In this document: one piece after another, positions 11,318 through 13,781 of the stretch
Layout: each line of letters begins with the position of its first letter
Numbering within the stretch: the stretch's first letter is position 1
Assembly (NCBI GenBank): GCA_964533785.1
Contig: CAZHNG010000179.1
Location: forward strand, 1-13,781
Length of the DNA: 13,781 nt
Direction: 5' to 3'
Source: JANQRV01 sp964533785
Lineage (GTDB): Bacteria > Bacteroidota > Bacteroidia > Chitinophagales > Saprospiraceae
Notes under the pieces: model-generated
What the model saw: the letters and a program-made list of their open reading frames with translations, nothing else
The model's database searches: none
What the model was told of the DNA's origin: nothing
Position numbers and translations under genes: made by a program

Positions 11318-13781
11318 ATGATACAAAAGACATTAGCCATCCTATTTTTTACTTGTGCAACGCTGATCAACCTATCAGCCACCGAGATCATCATCACCGG
11401 CGTAGTAAGCTTTGGAGATGATCAGGAGCGCATTCCCGGCCACCCGGTAGAGGTATCGGCCTATACCAGCAATACGGCCGTCATTCAAAGTTCGACGACA
11501 ACCAATGAAGACGGCAGGTACCGCTTAGTAGCAGGCGTTGAAACACTAGTTGCCGACTCCTTGGCCTTGGTGGTAGAAACTTTTGATTTCTGTTTGGGCA
11601 TTCACCTCCAGCAGGAATTTACCATTTTCACAGGAGACGCAAGCGTTACAATCGAAGCAGATTTTCACTTATGTGAAGGCATTTCCCCACCGCCACCAAC
11701 TGTAGATTGTAACGCGGTCTTCTTTTTTGATCAACTGAACATTGCCGCACCGTTTGCAGTGCAGTTTATCGATCTTTCCTACAGTGATAACCCCATCGAT
11801 GCCTGGCTTTGGGATTTTGGCGACGGATCAGCAAGCGAAGAACCCGCTCCCGTCCATGAATATGAATCCCCCGGTACTTACCCGGTTTCCCTGACCATCA
11901 CCTCGGTCAATTGCACCAGTACCTTTTCCACCATCATAGTGGTTAGAGAAGGGGAAAGATGCGATTGTCCCGATACCTATGAGCCTGTTTGCAGCATAGC
12001 AGACAGTACTGCCACTGGTCCGATCACCTTTATCAACAAGTGCTGGGCTCGATGTGCGGGCTACGGCGAGGAAGATGTGACTTCCTGTTACGACTGTTAT
12101 TGCCCACGGATCTACCAGCCCGTTTGTGCGATCAACCCTATCAACGGTGATCAACGCACCTTTGACAACCGTTGTCTGGCCGAATGTGCAGGTTATTTCA
12201 TCGCCAATTACGAAGGTACCTGCGATACGACCTGCGTATGCCCTACCGTATTTGACCCGGTTTGTGCCAGGGCGGATGATGGTACCATTATCCGTTTTAG
12301 CAATAGCTGTGAAGCAAATTGTGCCGGCTATTACGATGTCTTTCCCTGCGATAGTACCGGCCAGGAGTTGATCTGTCGTGCCAATTTCTTCGCCGACTAT
12401 CCCGACCCCGATCATTTGCTGGTTATTTTCAACGATATTTCTTACGCACCACGCGGCCCGGTAGTCAAATGGGCCTGGGATTTTGGTGATGGAAACGAAG
12501 CCTTCGAACCGGCACCTTCCCATGAATACGAGAGAAGCGGCCGCTACAAAGTCAGTCTGACGATTGGCACCGAGGATGGCTGTACCAGCCGCACCGTCCA
12601 GTACATTGAAATCGGTGATCCGAACCAATGCAACTGCGATGACGAATACGCACCCGTTTGTGTCCAGGTATCTCCCAGGGGGCCGATCATTTCCTTCCCC
12701 AACCGTTGTGAGGCCTTCTGTGCCGGCTACACGCGTAATGATCTGGTGCGATGTGACAATCCCGGCTGTGTTTGCCCGGAATATTACGATCCCGTTTGTG
12801 TGGTAGAAGATGATGGTACGATCAGGGAGTTTCCCAACCGCTGTTTTGCCGAATGTGAAGGGTACGGACCGGACCAGTACCGGCCCTGTAATTACAGTTG
12901 CACTTGTCCAGAATATTATGACCCGGTTTGTGTAGTCTCCGCAAACGGCATTGTAAAAACTTTTGACAACAAATGCTTTGCCTTCTGTGAAGGTTACTGT
13001 GCAGAAGAATTCATCGATTGTAATGAAAATTGCATTTGCCCCGAAATTTTCGACCCCGTTTGCGTAGCTACTCCGAGCGGACAAATTTTGACTTTCGATA
13101 ATGCCTGCGTAGCAGAATGCAATGGCTATACCGCTGACGTTTACTTTCCCTGTGCCCCGGCCAGAGATTCCGTTTGCTTTTGCCCGCAAGTGTACGATCC
13201 TGTTTGCGTTATCTTACCAAACGACGTGATCAAACAGTACGGTAATGCTTGTTTGGCGAAATGCGATGGCCATTCGGAAAGCAATTTTACGGATTGTGAA
13301 ACCTACGATCCAGACTGCATTTGTACGGACGAATACAACCCGGTCGATGTATTGCTCAAGGACGGTAATCTGCTCACCTTTGGCAACCCTTGTGAAGTGA
13401 CCTGTTCGCCCTACACAGAAAATGACCTGATCTCTAATGATGAAAACTGCGACTGCCCATTGTATTACCAACCGGTTTTCGCCAAAATAAATGGGAAAAA
13501 ACTGCGGTTTATCAATGCTTGTCATGCCATCTGCGAAGGCTTTAGTGAAGACGAGCTGGAGGAAGTCCCCAGCGTTATCCCGCTCTGTTTATGCGTCACC
13601 AACTTTTCTCCGGCTTGCATTCAGTTGTCAGACGGTCGGTTGTTGGAATTTGATGGTTCGTGTACGGCTTCCTGTGAAGGCTATGTCAATGTATTCCGCT
13701 GTGATGGAAACAACCCGGAATGCAGCGTTGAATTTAACGCCACACCGCAGGATAATGCGCAACTAACCCTACAGTTTACCG
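11318..13781 (+). CDS. Large secreted PKD and multi-Kazal protease-inhibitor-like protein, 3' end outside window
   Basis: An uninterrupted frame of 821 codons runs off the right edge. It starts MIQKTLAILFFTCATLINLS, a Sec signal peptide cut near SA-TEI (20-22). A carboxypeptidase-regulatory-like beta domain follows (~23-120, with TTTNEDGRYRL). PKD1 begins at 131 (WDFGDG, HEYESPGTYPVSLTI), then come Kazal units 1-3 (215-352), PKD2 (353-~436, WAWDFGDGN), Kazal units 4-11 (438-801), and the start of a third PKD at 802. Each Kazal unit follows C-x-C-P-xx-[YF]-x-PVC...F-x-N-x-C-xx-x-C-x-GY...C. Kazal domains block serine proteases by offering a substrate-like loop, so a role in protection or interaction outside the cell is likely. 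A T9SS tail would be expected beyond the window. Units 9 and 10 lack two cysteines each. Confidence 0.88.
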   Translation, partial: MIQKTLAILFFTCATLINLSATEIIITGVVSFGDDQERIPGHPVEVSAYTSNTAVIQSSTTTNEDGRYRLVAGVETLVADSLALVVETFDFCLGIHLQQEFTIFTGDASVTIEADFHLCEGISPPPPTVDCNAVFFFDQLNIAAPFAVQFIDLSYSDNPIDAWLWDFGDGSASEEPAPVHEYESPGTYPVSLTITSVNCTSTFSTIIVVREGERCDCPDTYEPVCSIADSTATGPITFINKCWARCAGYGEEDVTSCYDCYCPRIYQPVCAINPINGDQRTFDNRCLAECAGYFIANYEGTCDTTCVCPTVFDPVCARADDGTIIRFSNSCEANCAGYYDVFPCDSTGQELICRANFFADYPDPDHLLVIFNDISYAPRGPVVKWAWDFGDGNEAFEPAPSHEYERSGRYKVSLTIGTEDGCTSRTVQYIEIGDPNQCNCDDEYAPVCVQVSPRGPIISFPNRCEAFCAGYTRNDLVRCDNPGCVCPEYYDPVCVVEDDGTIREFPNRCFAECEGYGPDQYRPCNYSCTCPEYYDPVCVVSANGIVKTFDNKCFAFCEGYCAEEFIDCNENCICPEIFDPVCVATPSGQILTFDNACVAECNGYTADVYFPCAPARDSVCFCPQVYDPVCVILPNDVIKQYGNACLAKCDGHSESNFTDCETYDPDCICTDEYNPVDVLLKDGNLLTFGNPCEVTCSPYTENDLISNDENCDCPLYYQPVFAKINGKKLRFINACHAICEGFSEDELEEVPSVIPLCLCVTNFSPACIQLSDGRLLEFDGSCTASCEGYVNVFRCDGNNPECSVEFNATPQDNAQLTLQFT
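11960..12373 (+). repeat. First Kazal-like block, units 1-3
   Basis: Three tandem units of about 45 codons lie between PKD1 and PKD2. Each carries the six expected cysteines. Loop sequences between C2 and C3 are PDTYEPV, PRIYQPV and PTVFDPV, so the predicted P1 residues are Asp, Arg and Thr. Unit 2, with Arg, is the only one that would suit a trypsin-like protease. Confidence 0.75.
12629..13720 (+). repeat. Second Kazal-like block, units 4-11
   Basis: Eight tandem units follow PKD2. Units 5 and 6 share an identical C2-C3 loop (PEYYDPV), and unit 7 is close (PEIFDPV), suggesting fairly recent duplication. Units 9 (from 13316) and 10 (from 13448) have PVD and PVF in place of PVC and also lack the sixth cysteine. 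Unit 11 (from 13586) has regained a full cysteine set but has Gly in place of the conserved Asn two residues before C4. Confidence 0.75.

Noticed and set aside
11828..13189. 453-codon open frame on the minus strand opposite the Kazal/PKD gene
   Set aside because: It lies antisense to an unmistakable Cys-patterned repeat protein. The repeated codon use of the sense strand simply avoids antisense stops. The translation has no domain logic of its own. The same holds for the minus frame at 13214-13525.

Overview
The window looks like a chromosomal stretch of a Bacteroidota bacterium, most likely from the Saprospiraceae/Lewinella/Haliscomenobacter group. The evidence is a type IX secretion (T9SS)-like C-terminal sorting domain, a DUF5916-type outer-membrane barrel fragment, secreted PKD plus Kazal-repeat proteins, weak ribosome binding sites, and two promoters that fit the Bacteroidota consensus (TTG or TTTG, about 19-20 nt, TAnnTTTG). 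The organism assignment is inference from gene content; no rRNA or marker phylogeny is available here.

Left part (1-3385, + strand): a decayed heptanucleotide repeat, then a two-gene toxin-antitoxin-like module (a small helical protein and a PIN-domain ribonuclease). Next comes a short graveyard of gene scraps (740-1228): both ends of an SRPBCC-like gene, the N-terminus of a YrdB/DUF2568-like membrane protein, and frameshifted pieces of a fatty-acid desaturase. The desaturase C-terminus ends 4 nt before an intact alpha/beta hydrolase, which is followed 5 nt later by an intact class III PLP aminotransferase. This looks like a three-gene operon whose first gene has died.

Middle (3386-9695): a Tat-exported sugar-phosphate isomerase/epimerase-like TIM barrel on + faces a second patch of debris on the - strand (4492-5526). 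That patch holds a frameshifted zinc-ribbon/TPR-like remnant, the last ~170 residues of a DUF5916 barrel protein, and an orphan signal-peptide fragment. Next, on -, is an intact operon of a GlmM-type phosphohexomutase and a cysteine desulfurase, driven by a near-perfect Bacteroidota promoter. A 469-residue all-helical protein of unknown function lies upstream of it.

Right part (9696-13781, + strand): two secreted proteins. The first carries a signal peptide, two dockerin/EF-hand-like calcium loops, a cohesin-like beta domain and a T9SS sorting domain. The second runs off the window and has a signal peptide, a carboxypeptidase-regulatory-like domain, PKD domains and eleven Kazal-like protease-inhibitor units. 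Aligned with ovomucoid numbering, the Kazal units have mostly acidic predicted P1 residues. Two adjacent units have lost exactly the cysteine pair that forms the C3-C6 disulfide in canonical Kazal domains.

No tRNA, rRNA, CRISPR array or insertion sequence was recognised. The most notable observations are the Kazal array and the repeated pattern of genes reduced to their two ends.
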